DNA of 64,000 nucleotides from Firmicutes bacterium UBA5010 (lineage in GTDB: Bacteria > Bacillota > Clostridia > Tissierellales > Sedimentibacteraceae). The stretch's first letter is position 1. Every line of letters begins with the position of its first letter. Position numbers and translations under genes: made by a program. The notes below the pieces were generated by a model. It did not search any database and was not told the origin of the DNA. It saw only the letters and a list, made by a program, of their open reading frames with translations. This document shows positions 51,242 through 58,969 of the stretch, piece by piece. Where the stretch lies: assembly GCA_002396645.1 (NCBI GenBank), contig DGYI01000028.1, forward strand, positions 25,662 to 89,661, in the 5' to 3' direction.

Positions 51242-52213
51242 TTACATTTTGTTGCACAAATCTCTCCAGCGCATCAGCCAATTATGCTGCTCATCAATCA
51301 AGGCATAACTGATGGTGTCATTATTTTTAATAGTAATTGAGGCGAGAAGGTCATAATGTATAACGGCAATACAGTGAAACACAGCGGTAATTTCTGATTG
51401 TGTTAAAATACGTTCCATACTGTAACCTGTGTGTAGTTCATCAAACAGTCTGCGTGAACGTTCTAATGAATTGTTGTCAAAAGCATTAAAATCTGTGCCG
51501 TCTGTAATCCAGCCAACATCAATAATAGGATGTGAAATCGCTGCACGGTCAAAATCCATCCATATAAAACGGCAACTATGATATACAGTATTTCCGGTAT
51601 GCATATCACCATGGCAGAATCCTTTGGGAAGCTTTTCGACCATTTCCCATAATTCATTGCCATAATCCTCAAGGTCACGAATTTTCATTTCATCATGTCC
51701 GTCTCTGCGTAAAAGCCATATCAAATCGTCAATATAACGTTCCCTGCCCTTATTAGCAATAAAGCCATCATATCTATCCATCAGGCGATGCATAAGACCA
51801 ACATGTCTCCCAAATTCTTTTGCCTTAGGATGAATAAGAGGACTCTTATTATCCCGCCATCTGTGCAAAAATCCGATACAGCTTCCTTTGGCAAAATCAA
51901 ACAAAACACCGATACAATTCCCCTCCGGCATGTTCAATGTAACAAATTTTTCTCCGGATAATGCAGGAATGATTTGAACAATCGGAAAGTCACAGTTATC
52001 TAAATATGTGATAATACGTGTTGATTGTATTGCAGCTTCTGTATGCATCGGATGATATAGCTTTAATACTTTACGGCTATCAGGACAATTAATATAATAA
52101 ACACGACCGCCGGATGTTCTGTGCAAATGTATGTTTTTACCTTTTATCCCATACTCCTGATTGATTTTTTGAAGTAAATCAAAATTTGTTTTACAAATAT
52201 TTATAAATTCTAT
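51242..52213 (-). CDS. APH/choline kinase-type phosphotransferase, apparent ATA start
   Basis: The kinase core has VLKLYHPM (nucleotide Lys), FCHGDMHTGN (catalytic H-G-D-x4-N) and FIWMDFDRAA (metal Asp), as in APH enzymes acting on antibiotics or small alcohols. The only in-frame common start, TTG 52126, has no ribosome site. Twenty-nine codons further up, an ATA at 52211-52213 lies 8 bases after AAGGAG and begins IEFINICKTNFDLLQKINQE. I therefore take the gene from ATA, either a rare AUA start or an ATG lost by mutation. Its leader has an ORF and an attenuator. It looks slightly richer in G+C than its neighbours. Confidence 0.75.
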   Translation of the reverse strand: MEFINICKTNFDLLQKINQEYGIKGKNIHLHRTSGGRVYYINCPDSRKVLKLYHPMHTEAAIQSTRIITYLDNCDFPIVQIIPALSGEKFVTLNMPEGNCIGVLFDFAKGSCIGFLHRWRDNKSPLIHPKAKEFGRHVGLMHRLMDRYDGFIANKGRERYIDDLIWLLRRDGHDEMKIRDLEDYGNELWEMVEKLPKGFCHGDMHTGNTVYHSCRFIWMDFDRAAISHPIIDVGWITDGTDFNAFDNNSLERSRRLFDELHTGYSMERILTQSEITAVFHCIAVIHYDLLASITIKNNDTISYALIDEQHNWLMRWRDLCNKM

Positions 52214-52247
52214 TCTACTGACTCCTTTTTATTTTTTAGTTTTAAAA

Positions 52248-52315
52248 AAAGCCAGTTAAATCGTCAGCGACGAAATTCACTCCATGCAATTGTCGCTAAC
52301 TAATCAATTGGCTTT
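52248..52315 (-). terminator. Attenuator hairpin in phosphotransferase leader
   Basis: On the minus strand, AAAGCCA (complement of 52309-52315) pairs with TGGCTTT, followed by a T7 run. Inside, GTTAGCGAC (complement of 52292-52300) pairs with GTCGCTGAC (complement of 52263-52271) over nine positions with one G-T. The leader-ORF stop lies inside the left inner arm, so a ribosome there would open the stem. Confidence 0.78.
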
Positions 52316-52352
52316 GCATAGAGTATGGCCTGAAGAGCACACGTCTGTACAT
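52296..52352 (-). CDS. 18-residue leader peptide of the phosphotransferase gene
   Basis: ATG 52352 follows AAAAGGAGAG with good spacing and encodes MYRRVLFRPYSMQSQLIS, then TAG within the attenuator stem. The layout (strong ribosome site, Arg-rich short peptide, terminator, resistance-type gene) is typical of antibiotic-induced stalling leaders. The inducing drug, if any, is unknown. Confidence 0.68.
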   Translation of the reverse strand: MYRRVLFRPYSMQSQLIS

Positions 52353-52393
52353 AAAAATCTCTCCTTTTCAAATGATTCGACCTAGTCGAGAAA

Positions 52394-52999
52394 TTAAATT
52401 AAGATTACTTTATTGAAAAATTCGATAAAACCATTGTCTAATGCAATGCCATCAACTTCATAATTATCAAAATCATAATAATATTTACCCGTTTCAATAT
52501 GCAAAGATAAGCTATCCAACGGAAAACCCACAACTCTTTTTTTATGTGGAATTGAAGTGATAATAAAATGCTCACCCGATAAATTGTCTGCCATAGAATC
52601 ATAAATATTATTATCATCCATTACTAAACAAATGGCATTTTTGTATCTGGCAGTAATATTTCCATATTTTTCAGCTAATTTGCTATAATAGTTAATAAGC
52701 TCATCATCTGATAAGTATGTACCATTTATATTTCTTACATGCACTCCGGGTTGAAGTTCATCCGGTAAGCCCTCAAAATACAATCCGGAATCACAGGAAA
52801 ATACGGGCATATTAAATTCGTTATAATAAGCCTTGGCTTTAATACGTGCATTTTCTAAAGGACTGTTGCCAAGCTCCTCAACCTCGGGTATTTTTTTATT
52901 TAAGTCATTTAATCCTATAATTTCAATATTAAGCGAAGAAAGAGTTCTTCTCATAGAAGCAAGCTTAGCTTCATTTTTAGTTCCGTATAAAATTTTCAT
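52394..52999 (-). CDS. RdgB/HAM1-type non-canonical purine NTP pyrophosphatase
   Basis: This 201-residue enzyme hydrolyses ITP, XTP or dITP to the monophosphate, cleaning nucleotide pools. It has KILYGTKNEAKLASMRRTLS, then PLENARIKAKAYYN and the metal/base motif FSCDSGLYFEGLP. It is diverged from housekeeping RdgB: the C-terminal SHR motif is not clear and the end is DNGFIEFFNKV, so it may be a paralogue with another substrate. It lies upstream of the phosphotransferase leader on the same strand. Confidence 0.8.
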   Translation of the reverse strand: MKILYGTKNEAKLASMRRTLSSLNIEIIGLNDLNKKIPEVEELGNSPLENARIKAKAYYNEFNMPVFSCDSGLYFEGLPDELQPGVHVRNINGTYLSDDELINYYSKLAEKYGNITARYKNAICLVMDDNNIYDSMADNLSGEHFIITSIPHKKRVVGFPLDSLSLHIETGKYYYDFDNYEVDGIALDNGFIEFFNKVILI

Positions 53000-53035
53000 A
53001 CTTTTGTCCCCACAATTGTTTGATTTTGAATTTAA

Positions 53036-53512
53036 TTATTTAATTTCTTTGAATAATCTTGCACTCCAGAAAGACATTCCCTTACGCTTGATATAAAAAT
53101 TAAAAATACTCTCATAGTCTTTTGTTGCTGTACTCAACACCATTTGTGTTATTTTTTCATCTCTGAGTATATTTTCTAAATAGTCAAACAGCATTGAACC
53201 AATACCATAATTTCTGTATTTAGGTGTGACATATATTTCTTCCACTTCAAAATACAGTGTTCCTTCCGGCATGATGCTTTTCATTTGCTTTGATTCAATA
53301 ACTTTGCCGAATAAATACCCAATTACAGTATCGTTAATATGTGCAACAAAGCATCTGTTTTCATTTATGTAATCTAATTCATCGGCGTAAAAACCATATG
53401 TACTGTTTTCACTCTCCCATTCCTTTGATAATTCAATTATTTCCAGTTTATCTTTTTCGGTGGCTAATCGAATATTTATCAATTTTTTCAGCGTATCTTT
53501 TTCAATTTCCAT
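53036..53512 (-). CDS. GNAT family N-acetyltransferase
   Basis: This 158-residue GNAT has EVEEIYVTPKYRNYGIGSML (R-N-Y-G-I-G loop) and a C-terminal ATKDYESIFNFYIKRKGMSF as motif B. The N-terminal IRLATEKDKLEIIELSKEWE is the usual first strand and helix. Substrate unknown. CGGAGATATAA lies before ATG 53512. It follows a regulator-methyltransferase fusion on the same strand by 20 bp, so the two may be co-transcribed. Confidence 0.88.
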   Translation of the reverse strand: MEIEKDTLKKLINIRLATEKDKLEIIELSKEWESENSTYGFYADELDYINENRCFVAHINDTVIGYLFGKVIESKQMKSIMPEGTLYFEVEEIYVTPKYRNYGIGSMLFDYLENILRDEKITQMVLSTATKDYESIFNFYIKRKGMSFWSARLFKEIK

Positions 53513-53532
53513 TTATATCTCCGTTTCCATAT

Positions 53533-54654
53533 CTATTTCTTGACTCCAAAGGATATTAATAATCCTCTTAATTTTACTATATTTAAAATATTCATATTTT
53601 CATGAATAAAGCTGCTTATTTTACGTTCTCTTTTACAATGTGATTCAGCTTCAATCCTATCTAAGCCATGATTAATAAATCTATCAATAGTATCTTCATC
53701 ATAATTCATATCGGTATATTTTTGAATTTCATTAGATACTATAAAATCATTTATAATTTTATTATAATCTGATTGATTTGGATATATAAATTCAACCTTA
53801 TCATTCAGTCTGACATCAATATCCTTAAGTCCGAGTTCATTCATCATTATTGGTATTTTTATTCCTATTGAATAATCTCTGCCTTGAGACTTAAATTCTT
53901 TTTTCCATAGCTTTCTCATACCGTTTCTATTGCATAGATAATCATAGTCAATACCATCAATGTATAAGCCATCGCTTTCTATTTCTCTGTTTACTTCAAA
54001 GCATGCTACTCTACCGCCAATTTTAACAGAATCTATCATCTTTTTTAATAAGTCATAAGGCTTATTTGTATGTCTTAAAAATGCTTGGCAAATTGCCATA
54101 TCATATTTTTTAACTGACTTGTAATCATAAATATTTTTAATAATAAAGTCGGTTTTATAGTCTGTATTTTTAAATATATTTTTTGCTTCATTTATAAGCT
54201 TATCATTTATATCTATACCTGTATATGTGCTTCCGACAGGCAGTATAGGAAGTAATATTTGTCCCAGAAATCCGTATCCGCAGCCAAAATCAATTATGTC
54301 TATGGCTTTGTCAATTTTCCATACTTTTTCTGCTAAAAACTTAATGTAATCAAGATTTAATAGTGATTTTCTCGTGCTTTTAAGATATTCTGTCTTTTTG
54401 CTCCAGTATTCTGCGGTATCAGTATTAGATGGGATATATTCTAATTCATTTATATACTTTAAACCTAACAATTGGTCTACACTGACATTGAAGTATTCAG
54501 CAATAGATGGAAGCAATGAAATATCCGGCATACATATACCGTTTTCCCATTTGCTGACGGTTTGAAATGAAACACCTAATTTTTCTGCAAGCTGCTTTTG
54601 ACTAATAGAATTTAATTTTCTTAAATATGATATTTTCAATTTAATAGTTGTCAT
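53533..54654 (-). CDS. Fusion of XRE-type DNA-binding domain and SAM methyltransferase
   Basis: This 373-residue protein has two clear parts. Residues 1-65 are a helix-turn-helix (LRKLNSISQKQLAEKLGVSF, QTVSKWENGICMPDISLLPS). Residues about 95-260 form a class I methyltransferase with motif I IDIIDFGCGYGFLGQIL, an acidic TGIDINDKLI and post-motif MAICQAFLRHT. A C-terminal helical region of about 110 residues follows. GGGAGGATTT gives a good start. No frameshift is seen, so the fusion is genuine. It may be a regulator that reads SAM, or a methyltransferase that is targeted to DNA. Confidence 0.85.
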   Translation of the reverse strand: MTTIKLKISYLRKLNSISQKQLAEKLGVSFQTVSKWENGICMPDISLLPSIAEYFNVSVDQLLGLKYINELEYIPSNTDTAEYWSKKTEYLKSTRKSLLNLDYIKFLAEKVWKIDKAIDIIDFGCGYGFLGQILLPILPVGSTYTGIDINDKLINEAKNIFKNTDYKTDFIIKNIYDYKSVKKYDMAICQAFLRHTNKPYDLLKKMIDSVKIGGRVACFEVNREIESDGLYIDGIDYDYLCNRNGMRKLWKKEFKSQGRDYSIGIKIPIMMNELGLKDIDVRLNDKVEFIYPNQSDYNKIINDFIVSNEIQKYTDMNYDEDTIDRFINHGLDRIEAESHCKRERKISSFIHENMNILNIVKLRGLLISFGVKK

Positions 54655-54787
54655 AAATCCTCCCGGATATTTTATTTGCTAATATATTTAAAATATTATT
54701 AGTAATAAGAATTTTATCATATTAATTTAGTCACGATAATAGCTTGCTGTACGAAATTATTCGCCAATAGGTTGAAAGTATGAAAAA

Positions 54788-55237
54788 TTATAATAACCTT
54801 ATATTCCAATTTTTATGATAATAAAATTCACTCATATCTTCACTTATAAAAACCTCGTACATTTGTCTGAAATCATTTGCTAATGGATAATTATCTATTT
54901 CTTCAGCTTTTATCCAAAAAACTTTTCCTTCATCTGAGGATTTCAGTTCTCCTTCAAAGCAATTTGTTTTATAAAGTAAAACAACATATCTTGCATCATC
55001 AAGTGTTTGAAACTGCTTTATTCCACATAGTTTTAAATTACTCACAGTTAAGCCTGTCTCCTCTTTGATCTCACGAATAGTTGATTCAACAAAGGATTCA
55101 TCTTTTTCAACATGACCTCCCGGGAAAGTAATTCCGGGCCAATTTTTATTTAGTCTATCTTGTACTAAAATTTTTCTGGTTCCATCCGAATTGTCATCAT
55201 ATATCATACACATATTTGTAAATACTGCTTGTTCCAT
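54788..55237 (-). CDS. Nudix hydrolase (MutT-like)
   Basis: This 149-residue Nudix enzyme has the box G-x5-E-x7-R-E-x2-E-E-x-G as GGHVEKDESFVESTIREIKE-ETGL. The N-terminus TNMCMIYDDNSDGTRKILVQ and W-P-G-I-T-F-P preceding the box resemble MutT/8-oxo-dGTP-type proteins of Gram-positives (MutX/YtkD-like). It would hydrolyse a nucleoside diphosphate-X compound; exact substrate unknown. It is one of three Nudix genes in this minus-strand block. Confidence 0.9.
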   Translation of the reverse strand: MEQAVFTNMCMIYDDNSDGTRKILVQDRLNKNWPGITFPGGHVEKDESFVESTIREIKEETGLTVSNLKLCGIKQFQTLDDARYVVLLYKTNCFEGELKSSDEGKVFWIKAEEIDNYPLANDFRQMYEVFISEDMSEFYYHKNWNIRLL

Positions 55238-55275
55238 AATTAAGTCCTCACGTCTTATATTTTTATATGTAAACT

Positions 55276-55545
55276 TTATTCTCTTTCTCTTATTGTAACT
55301 TTTATAGTGTCTCCGGCTTGTTTTTCGATTTGCTTTCTTATATCCTTCCTAACTCCAATAATGTGACAGGGCGTTTCCATTCTTACAAGACTTCCATCAT
55401 ATTCTGCATCGTCAAATGTTGCATGTACTTTAACTCTGCCTTTGCCAAACTCTTCTCTCACATCATACGGAAATTCAATATATGCGCCATCAATATCAGG
55501 TACTTTTTTTATAACAGCTTCAAATTCATATATTTTTTCGTTCAT
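55276..55545 (-). CDS. DUF1905 protein
   Basis: This 89-residue single-domain protein shows the DUF1905 pattern: YEFEAVIKKVPDIDGAYIEF, then PYDVREEFGKGRVKVHATFD, PCHIIGVRKDIRKQI and a closing DTIKVTIRERE. It is a small beta barrel. Homologues are often fused to or near bacteriocin-protection (YdeI/OmpD-associated) domains; the role is not established. GAGAGAG precedes the start. Confidence 0.88.
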   Translation of the reverse strand: MNEKIYEFEAVIKKVPDIDGAYIEFPYDVREEFGKGRVKVHATFDDAEYDGSLVRMETPCHIIGVRKDIRKQIEKQAGDTIKVTIRERE

Positions 55546-55603
55546 AATCTCTCTCCAATACGAAAATAATATTGTTCATTATATAATAGCTTAAAATAAT
55601 CAC

Positions 55604-56464
55604 TTAATTTTCCATCATAACTAAACTGCCTACTTTACATTTAGCATAATCAGCAACAGGAGCACATTTTGCTTTAAAAAGATAAAATATCTTTTTATCT
55701 TCTATATCATTTAACGTTTCATAATTAGATTGACCTTTAGATATAATTAAATCAGCTTCTTCAAATTCTTCAATAAATTCCTTTGAACATAAGCTGAAAA
55801 TTGTGCCCTGTGCATCTGAGCCATTGTCTATAACTCTGACTAAATCTGTCATTCTAACATCAATGGCATCTTTCATAATTGCATCATTTACAATGGGCTC
55901 TTTTTTTACTACATATGTTATCTTTTCTTTTGGAAGTTCTTTAATTAACAGCTTATCAAAAACTATTTCTCCGGAATTATCACCTAAATATAATATTTTT
56001 TTACTTTTATCAGCATAGTTCAATAATTCTTGTGCTGTACTTCCATAAATAGTTTCGCTTAAACAGTTTTTAATAATATTTTTTATTTGTTCATCACTAA
56101 TATTATCATGTGCGCTAAAATCAATTATATTGCCTGCTATTGCTAATCTACAAGCAGTATCCGCAGGAGATGTACTATCCTTAATGAGCTGTTCCAGCTT
56201 TAGCTCTTTACATAATTCATCAGCCAAAATATTGCAATCTGCCTTTATCTTCTCATATGGATCAGCGATATTTAATTCATCGTTGATACATTTATTAATT
56301 TTTCTGCCCAGGTATGGAGCAGATTCTTCAAATGTAATTTCACTAAATTCCTTAAATAGTTTTTTCATAATTTTTTCTTGCATTAAGGTATCATTGGTGC
56401 TCATAGTTGCAGCCTTTATAATTTGTTTAGTCATACATGTTAAGCATTCATAAGTAAGTTTCAT
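55604..56464 (-). CDS. DUF89/ARMT1-family metal-dependent phosphatase
   Basis: This 286-residue member of the DUF89 damage-control phosphatase family has N-terminal C-L-T-C-M-T-K-Q, a helical half (about 10-150), and the Rossmann-like half with LYLGDNSGEIVFDKLL, TYVVKKEPIVNDA and SKGQSNYETLND, which supply the metal and phosphate site. Such enzymes remove phosphate from overflow or damaged sugar phosphates and nucleotides. GGAGATATT lies before ATG 56464. It is followed by no gene of the same pathway. Confidence 0.9.
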   Translation of the reverse strand: MKLTYECLTCMTKQIIKAATMSTNDTLMQEKIMKKLFKEFSEITFEESAPYLGRKINKCINDELNIADPYEKIKADCNILADELCKELKLEQLIKDSTSPADTACRLAIAGNIIDFSAHDNISDEQIKNIIKNCLSETIYGSTAQELLNYADKSKKILYLGDNSGEIVFDKLLIKELPKEKITYVVKKEPIVNDAIMKDAIDVRMTDLVRVIDNGSDAQGTIFSLCSKEFIEEFEEADLIISKGQSNYETLNDIEDKKIFYLFKAKCAPVADYAKCKVGSLVMMEN

Positions 56465-56662
56465 AATATCTCCACTGTTTTATTTATATTCTAGTTTTTG
56501 CTTGCCTATAAAAGCAATATATAATTCTGAAAATATTGTTAATATATTATATCTATAAAAATAATTATACCAGAACGAATGTTCCTTAACAATAAAAATA
56601 ATTTATATTTATAATTTTACTACATATTTTATATCTTAGCAACGCAAGAACTGGATTTATTG

Positions 56663-56830
56663 TTATAAAACAATTTCACCCTCCCAATAAGTTGAATCAT
56701 TATGATATTCTGTGTTTACTCCTGCCGGCATAATCATTTTGCCTTCATAAAGCTCATTATAATTTGGTGAATTATAATTTAACAAATAATACTTTAGTTT
56801 TTTCAAATTAAATATATCCTTTAAAATTTG
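56663..56830 (-). pseudogene. C-terminal remnant of an unrecognised gene
   Basis: A minus-strand frame of 55 codons without a start context reads LKKLKYYLLNYNSPNYNELY and ends GVNTEYHNDSTYWEGEIVL. The residue pattern is protein-like, but a stop lies at its 5' end and there is no ribosome site. It lies directly downstream of two terminators of a small transcription unit. I read it as the decayed end of a gene once placed behind those terminators. Confidence 0.4.
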
Positions 56831-56856
56831 TTATACTAAGCACGATGTATATGAAA

Positions 56857-56884
56857 AAAAGCATACCATAGCTTGGTATGCTTT
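56857..56884 (-). terminator. Distal tandem terminator of the 18-codon unit
   Basis: AAAGCATACCA with TGGTATGCTTT, 11 bp perfect; on the minus strand it runs into a T7 tract. It shares the GCATACC arm with the hairpin 75 bp upstream. Confidence 0.82.
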
Positions 56885-56943
56885 AATATCCATATATATT
56901 CAAGATAAGTTTGAACTTTGGGATATCTAAAATGACATAATAA

Positions 56944-56969
56944 AAAGCATACCAAAATTCGGATATGCT
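56944..56969 (-). terminator. Proximal tandem terminator of the 18-codon unit
   Basis: GCATATCC, loop, GGTATGC with one bulge, followed on the minus strand by TTTTTA. It is a near copy of the hairpin at 56857-56884. Confidence 0.7.
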
Positions 56970-57040
56970 CATTTAATCAAAAGCAAATTTAAATAAGAGA
57001 TTTTTATTTAAACTTCATATTACTCATCATTATTATATTA

Positions 57041-57097
57041 TTATACAGTATGGCGAGTAATACAATATCCGATATATAAAGTTATTATTTTTTTCAT
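57041..57097 (-). CDS. 18-residue small peptide ORF
   Basis: ATG 57097 follows AAGGAGGCGATTAAT, one of the best ribosome sites in the window, and encodes MKKIITLYIGYCITRHTV, then TAA. The peptide is basic then hydrophobic. It is alone between a near-consensus promoter and tandem terminators. It could be a leader peptide of a lost gene (the remnant at 56663), a small membrane peptide or a toxin. No antisense RNA promoter was identified. Confidence 0.6.
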   Translation of the reverse strand: MKKIITLYIGYCITRHTV

Positions 57098-57146
57098 ATT
57101 AATCGCCTCCTTAAAAATTTATAATAATTTTTATTACAATTTAAAT

Positions 57147-57173
57147 ATTATATTAATTAAATACAAATGTCAA
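57147..57173 (-). promoter_or_regulatory. Promoter of the 18-codon ORF
   Basis: Minus-strand TTGACA (complement of 57168-57173) and TATAAT (complement of 57147-57152), 15 bp apart, or 17 bp to an overlapping TAATAT. Confidence 0.75.
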
Positions 57174-57205
57174 CTATTTATGTAAGATTCTTCAGCTAAT
57201 ATAGC

Positions 57206-57745
57206 TTATATATTTTCCAGAGTATCAAAACAGTAGTATGAAAATTTAACAAGTTCATCAAAGCTTTTATTTACATAATCTAAAATTGATTTTGCGACAG
57301 TATATGCCATATCATATTCATTTTGAGTTATCTCACCATATTTTAGTGCCTCTTGGAGCTCATCCTCATCAAGTAAGTACGACTCACCATCAGATAGAAC
57401 AACAACATCTAAAAACAAATCATAAAAATATGATCTTCCTCTATTTTTAATAACATTTTGTTTTGTGACATCAAAATAAAACTGAACAATTTCTTTTTTA
57501 TCATCAAACATGGCAGTTATCCAATAATTTTTATTTTTAGGTGCCATTTGCAACCAATAGTAACCGCTTGCAACCAAAGTATATTTATTGTCTTTATACT
57601 TTTTCCGCAGCGGCAAATCGACTTCTAAAAAATGAATAAGTCCTATTTCACCTTCAAAACCTGCCGTCTTTATATTTTTAAAAAATGATTCTCTTTTCCG
57701 GACCCTTTTCCACTTTTTTCTAGCAATAGTTTTTATTTTTATCAT
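57206..57745 (-). CDS. DUF402 domain protein
   Basis: This 179-residue protein of the DUF402 (FomD-like) family has a basic N-terminus (IKIKTIARKKWKRVRKRESF), YYWLQMAPKNKNYWITAMFD, and the hallmark YFYDLFLDVVVLSDG with acidic metal ligands, then LDEDELQEALKYGEITQNEY. Family members include nucleoside diphosphate/phosphonate hydrolases. Transcription starts from the promoter with hairpin at 57812-57880. Exact substrate is unknown. Confidence 0.88.
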   Translation of the reverse strand: MIKIKTIARKKWKRVRKRESFFKNIKTAGFEGEIGLIHFLEVDLPLRKKYKDNKYTLVASGYYWLQMAPKNKNYWITAMFDDKKEIVQFYFDVTKQNVIKNRGRSYFYDLFLDVVVLSDGESYLLDEDELQEALKYGEITQNEYDMAYTVAKSILDYVNKSFDELVKFSYYCFDTLENI

Positions 57746-57811
57746 AATAAATCTCTGCCTCTAAAAAATTTTAGTTGATTTTATTCTGCAGGCTATATGA
57801 TGTCATAATAT

Positions 57812-57880
57812 AATGGACTCAATTATATCGAGCCATTTAATAATAGCTCATATTATATCACATATTTATTGTTTAGTAAA
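57812..57880 (-). promoter_or_regulatory. Promoter with conserved 5' hairpin (copy D)
   Basis: Minus-strand TTTACT (complement of 57875-57880), 17 bp, extended TGATATAAT (-10 complement of 57852-57857). Then AAATGG-CTCGAT, loop ATA, ATTGAG-T-CCATT (57812-57838). The outer ATGG/CCAT pairs are perfect here, with one bulged T. It drives the DUF402 gene. Confidence 0.65.
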
Positions 57881-57935
57881 TGTATAATATATAATCAATA
57901 ATCAGTTTTAAAAAAGCAAACTTCCATCCTATAAT

Positions 57936-58469
57936 TTATTCTAATCCTAACTTTAAATCATTAATAAAATTAATTGTAAATTTATTCATTTCTTCACATA
58001 ATGGTATTGTTTCAGGCAAATAACATTCATTTTTATTTAGTACATAATTTTCAACATAATTAATAGTTTCAATAAGAGTCTGTCCTCTTACAGAGCCGGT
58101 TATTATGGATTTTACAGCTAAATATGTTTTTCCGCCTTCTAATATATGAGCATCATGAATTATTTTTCCTTCTATGCTTCTTGGAATTTCAGGTCTTTGA
58201 GATTCTAAAGAAATACTTATTATATTCTCGATTTCTTCATTTGAATATCCTTCGTTACTCATCCATTTTCTTATATCATTTCTATGACTATATACAAAAC
58301 CATGGAAATAGGCAGCAAGGATTAAATATTCTTTATTAACTTGATAATTACCTAAATGTATAATTTTATCTATACTCTTTAATAAAAGCTCTATATGCCA
58401 CATATTATGCATAATATCTTTTTCTTTATAGTACGGAGAGGAAAATTCAACTAATCTACTTATGTTCAA
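57936..58469 (-). CDS. HD-domain phosphohydrolase
   Basis: This 177-residue protein has a compact HD fold: H in MHNMWHIELLL, H-G in LAAYFHGFVYSHRND, and H-D in GKIIHDAHILEGG. It would be a metal-dependent phosphohydrolase, perhaps on nucleotides. The start is a TTG at 58469, seven bases after GGAGG, and no ATG is available before residue 20. It lies 16 bp downstream of a Nudix gene on the same strand. Confidence 0.82.
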   Translation of the reverse strand: MNISRLVEFSSPYYKEKDIMHNMWHIELLLKSIDKIIHLGNYQVNKEYLILAAYFHGFVYSHRNDIRKWMSNEGYSNEEIENIISISLESQRPEIPRSIEGKIIHDAHILEGGKTYLAVKSIITGSVRGQTLIETINYVENYVLNKNECYLPETIPLCEEMNKFTINFINDLKLGLE

Positions 58470-58485
58470 AATAAAACCTCCGAAT

Positions 58486-58926
58486 TTAATTTTTTAAAAT
58501 CTCAACTACCTTCTTAAATAATTTCGGCTGGATATCCGGATATGTTAGCTCTTTTGGTAAATTATTAAAAAATTCTATCTTTTCTATTTCATAGCCGGGT
58601 AATTTTTCAAATGCTTTAATATCTGCATAGTAAAGCATACCAAAGGATTCTGATTCGCTAGACACATTTTCTTTATCGCTTCTTATAACTGAATAGGGGC
58701 AAATAGCTTTCAATTTATAGTCAATTGCCCCAGTTTCTTCCCAAAGCTCACGTTTAGCGGTATCAAATATTTTTTCATCATCTTCTCTTCTCCCACCCGG
58801 TATTTCATATGTATTTCTGTTGATGTGTTTACAATATATAAATTTTTTATTATATCTTGCAACTATTACTGCAAATTTCAATAAAGCATCATCAACTTCA
58901 TCGTAAAATTTTACTGTTATCATCAT
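58486..58926 (-). CDS. Nudix hydrolase
   Basis: This 146-residue enzyme has Nudix box GGRREDDEKIFDTAKRELWE followed by ETGA. It starts MMITVKFYDEVDDALLKFAV, in which either of two adjacent ATGs may be used (AAGGAGATAA upstream). Aromatic residues after the box (CPYSVIRSDK) suggest a nucleoside-sugar or NDP-type substrate, not defined. It is in tandem with another Nudix gene and an HD phosphohydrolase, which hints at nucleotide clean-up as the common theme of this block. Confidence 0.9.
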   Translation of the reverse strand: MMITVKFYDEVDDALLKFAVIVARYNKKFIYCKHINRNTYEIPGGRREDDEKIFDTAKRELWEETGAIDYKLKAICPYSVIRSDKENVSSESESFGMLYYADIKAFEKLPGYEIEKIEFFNNLPKELTYPDIQPKLFKKVVEILKN

Positions 58927-58969
58927 TTATCTCCTTATAAGTAGATTAATGTTTTCGACTTAATATTTC

